Shown one piece after another: positions 46,861-60,913 of a stretch of DNA of 64,000 nt; position 1 is the first letter of the stretch, and each line of letters opens with the position of its first letter. The DNA comes from Myoxocephalus aenaeus (Eukaryota; Chordata; Actinopteri; Perciformes; Cottidae): NCBI GenBank assembly GCA_038501785.1, contig JBAMJR010000082.1, positions 93,501-157,500 on the forward strand, read 5' to 3'. The notes beneath the pieces are model-generated. The model was not told where the DNA came from and ran no database searches. It was given only the letters and a program-made list of their open reading frames with translations. A program made the translations under genes and the position numbers.

Positions 46861-49800
46861 TTCAGTAAAAAAAAATGCGCTCAGGTTTTGAACTTGACAG
46901 GAGGAGCGCTAGTTAGCGTTAGCAGCATCGCTAACGGCTAACGCTCCATTGAGTCGCATCACGATGCGTTCAGGCTCTGTTCGGTGAAAACCACTCAGTA
47001 TATCTGCCAACGCGGATCATCAATGACAAACAATTGGCATTGACAGCGGGAAAAAAAACGTGATCGACGTGATTCTTGATCCGCGACTCAAAATCCGCGA
47101 TGCGATCCGAACCGTGAGTTTCATGAACCTTTTTAGTGTTGTGGTTCTGCTTCTATTGATCTACTTTCTGATCTCCCTCTTCCCGTCTCTGTTTGGGTTC
47201 ACCCGTTTCTCCTTCAGCTTTTGGGTCCTCGTTTGAAAAAGGAGGTTTTTATCAACGGTTTGATCTGCATCTACTGTGTGATTAAATCTAAAGTGGAGCC
47301 GAGGCCTGTCGTCCATCTCTGTCAGCTAATCGCTCACCTTTTTGCTCCTCCCCTTGCCGGCCGCTTCTGTCTTATCCACTTCCTGTGTCTTACGCCGTAC
47401 CTCCACCTGTACTCATCGCCTCCACCTCAAACGGATACCTCCAGTCTGATCAAGCCCTGCCGTTTCTGGTCGTTTACGTGTACTTGAGCACATGTTCCCA
47501 TGAGCTCGTATGACTCGGTCATACTTTTGGGTTCCACAGCCCTATCTTTTCATCTTTTTTTAAGCACGTTAGTGTCTTTACACACACCTGTTCCCCAAAA
47601 GCACCGCACTGCACACTCTTAACTGTTGTCCCGTGTCCGGTTGGATGAGTATTGCTCAACCAGCCACTAAGCATAAACTTTGAGGACAGGAGTGACTTTG
47701 GGGAGAAAGCTGCACGGAGCTGTCCGTGGTGCTGAACGCAGCTGCTGCTCGTACCGAACACAGCGCAGGTTACACAACGCTGGTGATGAATAAATATCCA
47801 CAGATGTTTTATGTGTCGTCACTTTTTTAGTTTTTACCCCCCCCTCTCGCAGCTCTTCTGTTGCGCAACTTCGCAAAGTGACTTTGAACCGCCTCCCGCC
47901 GGGCGGACCTCGGGTCAGGCGGCCTGCTGTTCGGTCCAGCATGGGCGACAGCTAACGCGGTCCAGCTGGGCGGCGTCATCGCTATAAAGCACACCTCGCG
48001 TTGTCCTTTAGCCTCACGCACTCTGAATAACCTGCCGCCTCTTCTCCACCTCCTGGGGGGCCTTTTAACAGTTAAAGCGATCGGCAATAATGAAATCTCT
48101 TGTTACAGAGGCCTAATGAAAAGATGAGGACACACACTGCCCCCCTCTCTCCTCCCCGTCTGCGCTGCAGCCCCGGCTGCAGCTGTCTGCTTATTGCATG
48201 CGTCTTATCTTAGTTATTAGTTTATCTGCATGACTATCTGGGTTTCATTGCCCTGCTGCCTCTGTCTCTCCATCACCCCTCCACATATTAATCTATCCGC
48301 TCCCTGTTCACCCGCTCTATCTGACTAAAGCTCCCGGATAGTCTAAAGGCCAGAGATAAGGCCCGACATGCTCTCGTCTCCCTTCGCACTAATTGAATTG
48401 ACATAAATTATTCTGCATCAATATCAACCCCTTGTGACATTTGGTACACGATCCCTTTTCTGTGTTTTTTTTTTTTTTAACCCCAACACCATTTAGCCGC
48501 AGGCTCTGTAGGCAAATACTACTGCTTACTGCACCATGATTGACAGTGAGAATAATGTGTGAGTGTGTGAGTGTGTGTGTGTGTGTGTGTGTAAGAGACA
48601 CACACTGGGTGCTGTTATAGTGGCTGAGCCCTCCATAGCAGTGAAATCGGCTTATTTCCAACAGCCTCTAAAAACACCTCAGAGGTGCGTTAGTGAAAGA
48701 GCAGAAAAGGGAGGATGAACACTCCTCTAATCCTAATTTGCGTCTCTCTCTCTCTCTTCTGTATCTCACTTTGAGTTCGGTCAAATTCACACCCGGCAGT
48801 TTGGAACATATTAATGGTTTATTCTTCACACATCTTTCCCTGTTAAATGAGTAATGTAAGCTGTGATTCTGGCGGAGTATCAAACAAGCATTCGGCGACA
48901 TTAGACTCTGGCATTTCTGGACGGCCCGAGGGCGCATTGGGATTGATTTCTGCCCAACGCCATGTTCTAAAAGCCGATACCATCTCTGCCCTCGTCCGCT
49001 GACCGTTTTTATTTTTTTAACTCATTTATAAATAAAAGCACAGAAAAAAAAGGCATGTGCTGTCAATACGTTTGAATAAATAGTGAATCTGTGAGGCAGA
49101 GAGAGAGAGAGAGAGAGAGAGAGCATGAAGACAAAGATGTGGGGGTTGAGTCGTGGTGTTGCTTCTTCAGCTTTGGGGCAGGCTTATGTTTAATGGCTGG
49201 ACTGGGGCTAAATGAGCTGAATTAATGGGGTCTGCTCCCAACACTTACATGCCTGCTAAACATACATGTGGGTGGGCGTGTGCTCGCGTGTCCTTATTAA
49301 TTGGGTCATCTTTCAACCGTTTCGTGCCCTCTCAACCTAGACATGGGCGAGGCGATGCTTTTGAATGTCACCGACAATATGCCTTTTTTTTTTTAAATCA
49401 CCCGGATGTGTATTGTCGGATGTGTGATTGTTTTCACAGCTTTAAAGGTCGTCGTTTCATTTTTATTTGAGACGTTTAGTATTTTTTCCCTCCCTCCCTC
49501 CCTCCCTCTCTCTCTGCAGTGTTTACTTATCAGAATTTCTGCAGACACATGCAGGATATCAGCCATGCCTCTCACACGCGTGTCCCTGGGTGATGGTGTG
49601 CGTGCACCAGGCTAAATGTTGGCTTAGAATTAAAGGGGCTTCTCCCCAGCGTGCTCATGGAATCAGTCTGGTGCAGGATCACTACGAGGAGGATCGGGTC
49701 CACATCCCCCACATCTCCAGCCTTCCCTTCGCCTCCTTCCTCTGCTCCAGCTTATTAACCCCCGGTTTGTTTTTTCATAGCGAGTCTTCACTGTGTCTCT

Positions 49801-49934
49801 CTCATCTGTCATTAACGATTCCTCTTCCCTCCCCCTGCTCGGCCTGGAATGGTTCAGTCCAAGTCGGGGGGGACTGACCCCCCACAAATAAGGCCAAACA
49901 TTCTGACATGAAAGGGTACAGCCTCAGAAGTACA

Positions 49935-49936
<2 letters not shown>
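46861..49936. other. unique sequence
   Basis: A GCTAAC-rich patch lies at about 46905-46945; poly-T at about 48466-48478; GT run 48555-48592; GA run 49098-49122; CCCT-rich 49488-49516. About 47880-48440 and 48600-48990 are complex and may be conserved non-coding. Frames of 75-136 codons have no recognised domain. Confidence 0.4.

Positions 49937-50006
<70 letters not shown>
49937..50006. repeat. (GT)n microsatellite
   Basis: About 70 bp of GT. Confidence 0.98.
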
Positions 50007-50010
<4 letters not shown>

Positions 50011-50153
50011 ACAATATGTGCTTCTGCACATGTGTGTCTGCTTGTTATGTCTGCTTGCTCGTGTCTCGGCGGGCTTGTTTCAGAGGAAGGCGGGTGGCGT
50101 GTTAACGTGCAGACATTTGTGAGGACTTTCTGCAGTGAATGCTCATCTTCTTA

Positions 50154-50215
<62 letters not shown>
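50154..50215. repeat. (GT)n(GA)n compound microsatellite
   Basis: About 50 bp of GT followed by a short GA run. Confidence 0.97.
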
Positions 50216-50216
<1 letters not shown>

Positions 50217-51326
50217 CACGGGGAGAAAATAACTGGGAGACCAGAGGTCGCGTTAACACGTCGACGGAAAAAAAGGGAAGGCCGTCCGTCATTTTTGACG
50301 GACCGGAGACGTTGGAGCGCGTCTGTGCGTGCGGGTTACCGCCATGATGCATTCTGGGAGTCTGGTGAGTCCAGTCTCAAGGCTGGCAGCAGAGTTCAGC
50401 GGGTTCAGGCGACATGGGAGTGTTGTGTCGATGTCTCTTTTCATACTTTTCCCCTCAAGTATAAATAAACAATCCATAACCTTCTTCGGTCTATTAACCC
50501 TCTGGAATCGGGGGTCATTTTCTTGATTTTACATAATTTCTTAAATTCACTTTTTAAAGTCACTTGCATATGATAGATACCCATGTGTTTTACATCTAAA
50601 ATTGCAGAACAATCTCAGCTCTATATAATAAGGCACCATTGTCATGAGGCAAAAGTGTAAAGAGAAATATTACTCTAAAGCTGAAAAATGTAATCTAGAT
50701 TTTGGAAATTCTTCATATCTCTTGTGAAAACATAACTTTACTCAGGAGGTCGAACTGTTTTGGTGCTTGAAATTAGTTTACCAAAGATCTTAGGTTCACA
50801 AAAGCAGTGAAATATATGAATTAAACCTTTTTAAATACGCTTTTTACGTCTTATTATAATTAAACGACGAGGTAATAATAGATCGCGACGGCCTTTTTGC
50901 AGCACTGTCCGTCAACGTGACGAGACGGGGAGATGGAACCGGGTATTGGCAGAGAAGGAGGATCAGAGCGAGTTAGACTCGCGTAAGGAACTCCGCCGCT
51001 TTTGTCTCCGTCTCCATCTGTCTCCCACCATTTGGGCCTCTGTCCATCTCCTCCTCCTCCTCCTCTTCCTCCTCCTCCTCTCTCTCTCTCTCTCTCTCCG
51101 TCTCCTACTCGGAGACGACGTTACCTCGAAGGGGCCAGGATGTTTTCAGACAGATTATCTCGACGGTGGGAGGACCGTGTTCAAACAAGAGGGCCTCCTT
51201 CCATCGACAGCCCGCACACACAGAACACAACCGTGACTCCCTTTGGTCTCTCACCTCCGTCCTGCACCCGAATGCACAGGAAACTGCACAAAAAAATACT
51301 ACTCAGGAGCTCATGGGAAGTTCATT
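50216..51326. other. unique sequence, one possible element end
   Basis: A TTAACCCTCTGG motif at 50494-50505 looks like a TTAA-type transposon end, but no partner end is found. 51046-51098 is CTC/CT-rich. No gene recognised. Confidence 0.4.
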
Positions 51327-53032
<1,706 letters not shown>

Positions 53033-53326
53033 CGACCTGTCAATCACCTTGTAGCCCCGCCCCTAAAGCGTCCCCTGCTTTATGGTCTGTTTGACTCTAA
53101 ATGACCATAATTTACTAAATGAACATCATGCTGTATTGAAGAAGACTTGAAACTAGAGATTGAGACAAACTCATGTTTACAATGTTTACTGAGGGAATAC
53201 ATCAAGAGAGAAGTAGAGTCATTTATATAGACTTCTATACAACCAGAGGAGTCACCCCCTGGTGGTCAGGAGAGAGAATGCAGCTTTAACACATGAAGCA
53301 TATACTTCTATACAACCAGAGGAGTC
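53033..53326 (+). repeat. dispersed teleost-type repeat, copy 4 (3'-truncated)
   Basis: Full left arm (from CCTGTCAATCACC), then only one whole core unit (53231) and the start of a second (53304), which breaks off after CCAGAGGAGTC. The right end is missing. Confidence 0.87.
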
Positions 53327-53417
53327 TACTGTGACCGTGCCCTTCTCTAAAGGGTTTACAATAATAAATTATAGATGACGAAAAGATGATTCAGCATAGA
53401 GCATCACAGTGGCATGG

Positions 53418-53418
<1 letters not shown>

Positions 53419-53474
<56 letters not shown>
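53419..53474. repeat. (GT)n microsatellite
   Basis: About 56 bp of GT. Confidence 0.98.
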
Positions 53475-53477
<3 letters not shown>

Positions 53478-54412
53478 TATGGATTTGCTGATACACACAA
53501 AGTTTAGATATCACCGTTGAAATATTAAAATCTGCCTCGTAGTGGCACCGTAACAAAAAGCAATTTGTGCCTAACTTATGAGACATTTTATTATATTTTG
53601 TGGCTCCACTGAAGGCTCTTTAATGAAATGCACTTCATCGGAGGAACTGCTAATGTTTTGGAGCAGAGTTGAGAACCGTTACTTTTGAATTCATCTCATC
53701 TTGTAAGACTCCCTGGACGATGATAAACAGGAACACATCAAAGCGCTCTTTCTTTTGGACCAAAGCTGCAGCTAGCAGCACTTTTTAAAAACATGTTTCT
53801 TTGTCCTCGCTGCATTTCATTTATTTGTATTTTTGTCCGGCCCAATCAAAGCGTTGGACAGACTCTGATTCCTCTGTTTTTTTTATTATTATTCATTCAT
53901 AGCTTTACATACAATACGGGAGTAAGAGAAAAGGACAAAGGGCAAAGTGTAAAAGGAGGTGAAGAGAGACGGTGGGATGGAAAGAGACACTCCATCTCTT
54001 TGTGTTTCTCTGTGAGAAGTCTCGCTGTCGGTTGTTTCTGAGGACGATGAACTGATCTTGACACGGCTTTCACTTCAGAGCCGCTCAGCTGGAATGACTT
54101 TAGTGGATTTCAATGTATTTTACAGCGTAATGGCGATGAAGGAATTAAAACACGTGTAACACCTTTATTTAATGCATCTATACTGCATCTCGTTCTCCTC
54201 GAAATAAACTCCGGTATGAACTTTACAGTTGAACTTCGGGCTTTTGTTCTCACTCTCACTGGCAAAATGTGTATTTAATTATTTTTTTCTAAGCGGTGCC
54301 CATTCAGTTATTTATCGATCCGAGATGTTGTGGAAGAGGAAGGACCTCTCCTCGGGCAGATATGTTTTCGTTTTGTTTTGCTGGTGAAGCTTTGCGCTCG
54401 TCACCGAATGAA

Positions 54413-54447
<35 letters not shown>

Positions 54448-54490
54448 CACGTGTCCTGAAACGGTGTGTACCGACAGCAGTGCACATCTG

Positions 54491-54523
<33 letters not shown>

Positions 54524-54825
54524 CATATTGAGGTGAGATAATTTGAACACCAGCCAACAAACATTTAATTCTCTGTGTTGCTCCACCTTCACAGTCGCTC
54601 CGTGAAAGCAGCAAACTCCGTATCATTAGCAGGATACATTAGTCTCCTCTCGACGGCTCGCCAGCTAAAACGCCGATTAATATTCACACGGCGGCCTTAA
54701 TGGAATCAGAGGAGCCAGAGACGGCAGCGTTTTTTAGGAATAAAATGGACTGCTGGTCGGATACTACGGGGCACATAAAACACAGATACGGTCACACACA
54801 CGCAGCTGCAGTTACACCCAAATAT

Positions 54826-54856
<31 letters not shown>

Positions 54857-55240
54857 GAATTAATCAGATTTCTGCTCTGATTTGACTTGTGTGTGTGTTT
54901 TTTTTTGGTAGAGATACAATATAACTTAATAAAGTTTTTTTTCCCGCGAAAGATAGCAACACGTGTCGTTTTTTCCCACTCGTTGCACCTATACGGTCTT
55001 TTCACAATAAACTTCAATGGTAAATACTTAGGTTAGGTTAGGTTGAGGAAAGCGTTGTGGTTTGGGTTGAAACGACCACAAATGAATAATCTACTCAACA
55101 TTGAACCGACTGGAAGGATCACTGTTGTTGTTGTTTTTCATAGGTTTACCTATGAATGCTGGCTTTGAGAAGAGTCATCCTGTGCATTTAAAAAAAGTGC
55201 ACCGAGGTGGTTTTCTCTTTCTAAAATGGAGTGAGTCTGC
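53475..55240. other. unique sequence with short arrays
   Basis: GT 54414-54446, GA 54494-54522, GT 54829-54856. 54640-54740 is complex and may be conserved non-coding. (GGTTA)n-like repeats at 55030-55045. No gene recognised. Confidence 0.4.
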
Positions 55241-56326
55241 AGGACGCTAGTCTGCAGGGCGCTAGTCTGCGGGGCGCTAGTCTGCGGGGGTCTAGTCTGC
55301 AGGGGGCTAGTCTGCAGGGGTCTAGTCTGCGGGGTGCTAGTCTGCGGGGGGCTAGTCTGCGGGGGGCTAGTCTGCAGGGCGCTAGTCTGCGGGGCGCTAG
55401 TCTGCGGGGGGCTAGTCTGCGGGGGGCTAGTCTGCAGGGCGCTAGTCTGCGGGGCGCTAGTCTGCGGGGGGCTAGTCTGCGGGGCGCTAGTCTGCGGGGC
55501 GCTAGTCTGCGGGGGGCTAGTCTGCGGGGGGCTAGTCTGCGGGGGGCTAGTCTGCAGGGGGCTAGTCTGCGGGGCGCTAGTCTGCGGGGCGCTAGTCTGC
55601 GGGGGGCTAGTCTGCGGGGGGCTAGTCTGCAGGGGGCTAGTCTGCGGGGCGCTAGTCTGCGGGGCGCTAGTCTGCGGGGCGCTAGTCTGCGGGGGGCTAG
55701 TCTGCGGGGCGCTAGTCTGCGGGGGGCTAGTCTGCAGGGCGCTAGTCTGCAGGGCGCTAGTCTGCGGGGGGCTAGTCTGCGGGGGGCTAGTCTGCAGGGG
55801 GCTAGTCTGCGGGGGGCTAGTCAGTCTGCAGGGCGCTAGTCTGCGGGGGGCTAGTCAGTCTGCAGGGGGCTAGTCTGCAGGGGGCTAGTCTGCAGGGGGC
55901 TAGTCTGCGGGGGGCTAGTCTGCGGGGCGCTAGTCTGCAGGGGGCTAGTCTGCGGGGGGCTAGTCAGTCTGCAGGGCGCTAGTCTGCGGGGGGCTAGTCA
56001 GTCTGCAGGGGGCTAGTCTGCAGGGGGCTAGTCTGCGGGGGGCTAGTCAGTCTGCAGGGCGCTAGTCTGCGGGGGGCTAGTCAGTCTGCAGGGGGCTAGT
56101 CTGCGGGGGGCTAGTCTGCGGGGGGCTAGTCTGCGGGGGGCTAGTCTGCGGGGCGCTAGTCTGCGGGGCGCTAGTCTGCAGGGGGCTGGTCTGCAGGGGG
56201 CTAGTCTGCGGGGGGCTAGTCTGCGGGGCGCTAGTCTGCAGGGGGCTGGTCTGCGGGGCGCTAGTCTGCAGGGGGCTAGTCTGTCTGCAGGGGTCTAGTC
56301 AGTCTGCAGGGCGCTAGCCGCGGCGT
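55241..56326 (+). repeat. 15-bp GC-rich minisatellite, about 70 units
   Basis: Unit GCTAGTCTGCGGGGG with variants GGGCG, CAGGG and GGGTC. Because 15 is divisible by three, two of the three forward frames stay open: one gives S-L-R-G-A pentapeptides (202 codons from 55231), one L-V-C-G-G; the third hits TAG in every unit. At least seven units carry an extra AGTC and all lie after 55815, so the two halves have different structure. Each unit carries a run of four to six G on the + strand. Splice-like sequences happen to lie on both sides (CTGCAG at about 55240 and GTAAGT at 56329-56334), but no transcript evidence exists. Confidence 0.95.
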
Positions 56327-56389
56327 TGGTAAGTGGATTCAGGCCTTACTTGCCTCCCAATCAGCAGATCTCGTGAGAATACACCGCTG

Positions 56390-56390
<1 letters not shown>

Positions 56391-56435
<45 letters not shown>

Positions 56436-56550
56436 AGCATGTGTCTATGTGCGTTGTGTGGTGCCGCACGATTGGCTCACATTTATATCCTGATTGTCTG
56501 TGATTTATTTAGCCCTCAGCCAGGGTGTGCACGTGTGTGTCCACACGTGT

Positions 56551-56600
<50 letters not shown>

Positions 56601-56699
56601 TTACTCACGTGTCCATGCATGTGGTGTGTTGATCATTCAATATGACCACAGACTCGCCAACCTGTCCATGTATGTGCACCTCTGCAGGCTCTTATACAC

Positions 56700-56751
<52 letters not shown>

Positions 56752-56870
56752 TGTGAGTCTTTACTGTATGTAGTAATTTGTTGGGTGGATTTGAATACAA
56801 ATGTGTGTTCATTAATGATGTTTACTGGAACGCTGTTGCACCAGAAATATCGATCTGAACCAGACTCTCA

Positions 56871-56959
<89 letters not shown>
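56391..56959. repeat. cluster of four (GT)n arrays
   Basis: GT at 56391-56431, 56541-56590, 56702-56742 and 56873-56959 (87 bp), separated by short unique pieces; two end in GA. Confidence 0.97.
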
Positions 56960-56960
<1 letters not shown>

Positions 56961-57224
56961 CAGTGAGGCTATTGATCTCTCCCACTCCCAATAGTGTTTA
57001 TTCCTACAGCAAGTCTGTCAAAAGCAAAGTGTAAGTAATCCCTCTTCCCCATTTCTCTACCTTTTCTTTTCTATATTCGTCTCACTCAGTCACATCCAAA
57101 CATTCTTTTTAATAATTATATTCATGTTTTCTGTCAACATTGTCTTGTCGTCTTTCATTTCGTTCATTTGTTTTCTTACACATGTTTTTCGGCGCAGCTC
57201 AGACAAAACCGAAAGTATAATAGT
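56960..57224. other. unique sequence
   Basis: No gene recognised; joins the broken end of the Tc1-like element. Confidence 0.4.
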
Positions 57225-57653
57225 GTACAAACACGGATTTCGCAATTTCTTGATGGAATAGCCTTCATTTCTAAGAACAAGAACAGACTGGCGAGTTTCA
57301 CATGAAAGTTCTCTTTTTCTGGCCATTTTGAGAGTATAATGGAACCCACAAATGTGATGCTCCAGATACTCAACTAGCTCAAAGGAAGGCCACTTGTATA
57401 GCTTCTCTCACCAGCATTACTGTTTTAAGCTCTGCTAACATAATTGCACAAGGGTTTTCAAGGCTTTTCTAATCATCCATTAGTCTTAGCGATTAGCTTA
57501 GTTTCCACCTAGAATAGCCATTTACCACATTAAGTTAACAATGTATAGTGTATTTCTGATTAATTCAATGTTATCTTCATTGTAAAAAACAGTGCTTTTC
57601 TTTGAAAAATAAGGACATTTCTAAGTGACCCCAAACTTTTGAACGATAGTGTA
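57225..57653 (-). mobile_element. Tc1-like transposon, truncated
   Basis: The right end read on the minus strand (CACTATCGTTCAAAAGTTTG, then GGGGTCACTTAG) is the inverted-repeat end of an abundant fish Tc1/mariner family, followed by its 5' leader and start codon. The transposase begins MARKRELSCETRQSVLVLRN at 57326 going left, i.e. the first helix-turn-helix of the Tc1 DNA-binding domain, and similarity stops after about 28 codons. The catalytic DDE part and the other terminal repeat are gone, so the copy is immobile. TA lies at 57652-57653. Confidence 0.85.
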
Positions 57654-57654
57654 C

Positions 57655-57744
<90 letters not shown>
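57653..57744. repeat. (AC)n microsatellite, 92 bp
   Basis: Starts directly at the terminus of the Tc1-like element, one GC interruption near its left end. Confidence 0.98.
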
Positions 57745-57748
<4 letters not shown>

Positions 57749-57836
57749 CTGCAGCACATGAACAAGCTGTAGCATCAAATTCTGCTTTCTCCACTGAGAC
57801 TAAATTACAACATTTAAATGTTCTATCATTGAGTAG

Positions 57837-57840
<4 letters not shown>

Positions 57841-57901
<61 letters not shown>
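57841..57901. repeat. (CT)n microsatellite
   Basis: About 61 bp of CT. Confidence 0.98.
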
Positions 57902-57903
<2 letters not shown>

Positions 57904-59647
57904 ATTGCTTTTGACTTCCAGCTTTTCAAACACATTACCATGACAAGGCACACTCTGAATCCACACTGTATTACATTAATTGTTTGTCAGAGCCGCCGTG
58001 TGACAGATGAAAGCACAAAGACGAACGCGCACTCGCACACACTCCTTAATGCCGCACAACAGCCGCCCACATCCCAGCCAGGGCTTCGACGACGACGCTT
58101 TTATTTGTTTTTGATGTCTAATGGTTTGTATCTTGCTTCCATGACGCAGAAGATGACACCGCTGGGTTTAAAACAGAAAAAAAAGACAACAAACAGAAAA
58201 ACACTTAATGTTGATTTGTGTTGCTTTTAGATGAGACTTAGAGCTACGCGACGATGACACATGATCGTAAACAAAACATATAAACATGCATATCATCTTT
58301 AAGCCGCACCTTTATTTTGAAATTCCCGTGGCGTTGATGTTTTTTTCCCCCCCATGAGTTCCAGTTATTAGGCTCAGCTGCATTTAAACAACTCTAAAAG
58401 CCCACATGTTGCATCGTGAGTATTTAACACTAAAGCCTTGATGACATCATCAGATTGTTCATTGAACGCTGATAAACCAAAGACTGTTTGGTAGAAAGCT
58501 TCGACAGTTTTGTTGTTGTGATGAACCGATGAAAAGAACCACCCTAAATGTGTCATAGTATCCATCTTTTTGGTGCAATGTTCACAAACCATAAGAATTA
58601 AACGAGTCTATCGGTCCCGTGCGGCTCAGGAGGCGGAGAATGAACCCAGAACCTGCCGGGCTGGAGGGGTCTTCGTGTCCCGCTGGCCGGCCGTAGTGAA
58701 ATATATGCACTGGTGATGAATGGATTCCTCAGGCTCGGGGGTGGAAAAAAAGGGGACGACGTCTGAGAAGAGAGGTGAGATAGTAATAATAAGATTGGAA
58801 AAAGAAAAGGGGAGGGGAGCGATGGAGGGCAGCATGGGTGTTATACGGGAGGAGAGAGGCTGTTCAGGGTTGAGCAGTGAAGCAGAGAAGCTGTTGTGGC
58901 TGAAGTGTGTGTGTGTGTGTGTGTGAGATGATGAGTTTCCAACCCCTAGAACTCAAGGAGCCGAGCGTCCTCTCGCTGCCTCACAAAGTCACTTTCACTC
59001 CTCCTTCCTCCTCGTCTCCACATCAGCCCAAAGTCGCTCCCTCCCCTTTGACACTCTCCTTCCCGCTCGGAGGAGGAGGAGGAGGAGGAGGAGGAGGAGG
59101 AGGAGGGGGCATTAAGATTCACACCACAACTCCCAGCAGTGCCGTGTGTTGGCCAGAGGAAGGAGTGTGTTGGCTGGGCTCGTCTCCCTCCCTCCACCGC
59201 CGGGCCTTTTGTTTGTCCTCGCCGGACGTCCCTCCTCGGATCACGGTGAAAACATGCTGAAATCCGCCCGTTAACACTCTCTGTGCAGCGCTTTCACGTG
59301 CCAGGAGTACGCTGCTTGGCGTGTGCATGTGATCTGACACACATGTGTCTACTTTTCCTCTTCTTTTTTTTTCTTTCCCTGTGCCGGCCTTGGGATTGCA
59401 CCTCGTTTCTAAATTTATCCTCAAAGTGTGCCACCTCTCCTGTGAGCGGCTGCTGGGATTCTGTAGTGGGGGAGAGGGGGGATAATCTGGGAGGAGGGAG
59501 GAGGGAGGGGGGGGGGGAGGGGGAGGGTTGTGCTGCATGTATGTGGGACACATCAGCTCACATCCTTTTCTCTGCGTCTTTCTTCCTCTTTTTCTTATCT
59601 CTTCTGCCATCAGCCCATCTCTGTCCCCAGGCTGCTGGGTTTATTTT
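57902..59647. other. unique sequence with GGA and G-rich tracts
   Basis: GT 58903-58925, (GGA)n 59068-59105, G-rich 59460-59530. Frames of 83-163 codons here read through these tracts (poly-Gly, poly-Ser, poly-Pro) and are not credible. No gene recognised. Confidence 0.45.
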
Positions 59648-59673
59648 GGGGGGGGGGGGGGGGGGGGGGGGGG
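59648..59673 (+). repeat. poly-G tract, 26 bases
   Basis: Second long G homopolymer, followed by GT at 59690-59729. Confidence 0.95.
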
Positions 59674-59686
59674 ATTAGCATTGTGA

Positions 59687-59689
<3 letters not shown>

Positions 59690-59729
<40 letters not shown>
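59690..59729. repeat. (GT)n microsatellite
   Basis: About 40 bp of GT. Confidence 0.97.
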
Positions 59730-59731
<2 letters not shown>

Positions 59732-60913
59732 GTAGCATTTGCGCTAGAGTAGCTGCTTTTTACATGGCCGTAATTTGCATATTTGCATGGGAACATACAT
59801 GGACATGAGTGTTTTTCTGCTGGTTTAACTGCACAGTTGAATATAGACTGGACGTTGGAGACCAGCTGAACTATTGTACATATAGGATTAAACCTGGTCA
59901 GATGTGTGTGTGCACGTGTGTGTGTGTGTGTGTGTGTGTGTTTAATGTGGCTGATAAAGACACAGCTCCATGTATCCACTTGTGGATAACCATGAATAGA
60001 AAATCAATATCCTCAGCAGGATTAATTACTGGGCACATAGCATGTGCAAGCTTTTGGTGTGTGCATACCGCTGGTGTGCACACACACACATGACATTTGC
60101 TCACCTTGTAGGATATTAGTGGGAGAATCTGCTAATGTTACAGTCTGCCTGCTGCCTTTTCACGTCTTCATTGATGTTTAACAATAGCTGTTATGTTGAG
60201 GGAATAAGTGGTTCTCTCCAAGTGTCAAGATATGCGTGTGTGTGTGTTTGCATGTGTGTGTTTGTCTTCCACAATAGCTGCTTCGTGTGGTTAATCTCTC
60301 CCCGACAATAGCCTCCCTGAGCTGCCAGCTCTCGGGCCCACAGGCCTGGACCGAAGCCTGGGGAGCGGGGTTGGAAGTCACCCAGCCGGGGCTCAAGGGA
60401 TTGGGCTTGGACCGCCTCCAGCTCTCCCTGTGTGGGGATGATTGAGGGGGTTGCAAGGACACTGCTGCTCTGCTAGGAGGGAGAGGAGAGGAGAGGAGAG
60501 GAGAGGAGAGGAGAGGAGGGACGATGAAAGGAGAACAGATGGAAATGGGATCTGGATAGGTAAGGGCAGGGAATGAGCGGTGTAGGACATCGAGCTGCGG
60601 CTGCTAAGAGCAGTATTCCCTCTGCTGTTTTGTGATGCTGCCGAAAGAAATCCATCTGTTTGTTTCTTTGGGAATTCATCGTGAGAAATCTCCGCTCCGT
60701 CGCACCAAAAGGTCCGCGAAGCGTCTGTTAGCTGTCGTCAGTGCTGCCGATGAATCTGCATGGAGGCGGGTCAACCTTCGCCCCGCAGACCGGCGCCGCA
60801 TGGTTCCTCATGAGGCCTCGGAGACGGTTCCTTTTTTAAAGGTAATCGATCTCACGTTGGGAGCATTTTAATTGCCTCTCAATGGTTCTCAACATGTCGC
60901 CGGCTCATAGTCT
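59730..60913. other. unique sequence with a GGAGA pentamer tract
   Basis: GT 59915-59941; (GAGAG/GGAGA)n 60481-60520. No gene recognised. Confidence 0.45.

Noticed and set aside
55231..55839. 202-codon frame resembling a pentapeptide-repeat protein
   Set aside because: The pentapeptide follows from a 15-bp DNA repeat; a second frame is equally open, an AGTC insertion breaks it, and there is no unique N- or C-terminal domain.
59119..59678. Frames of 131-163 codons on both strands
   Set aside because: They depend on poly-Pro/poly-Gly from the G-rich tracts; the two strands contradict each other.
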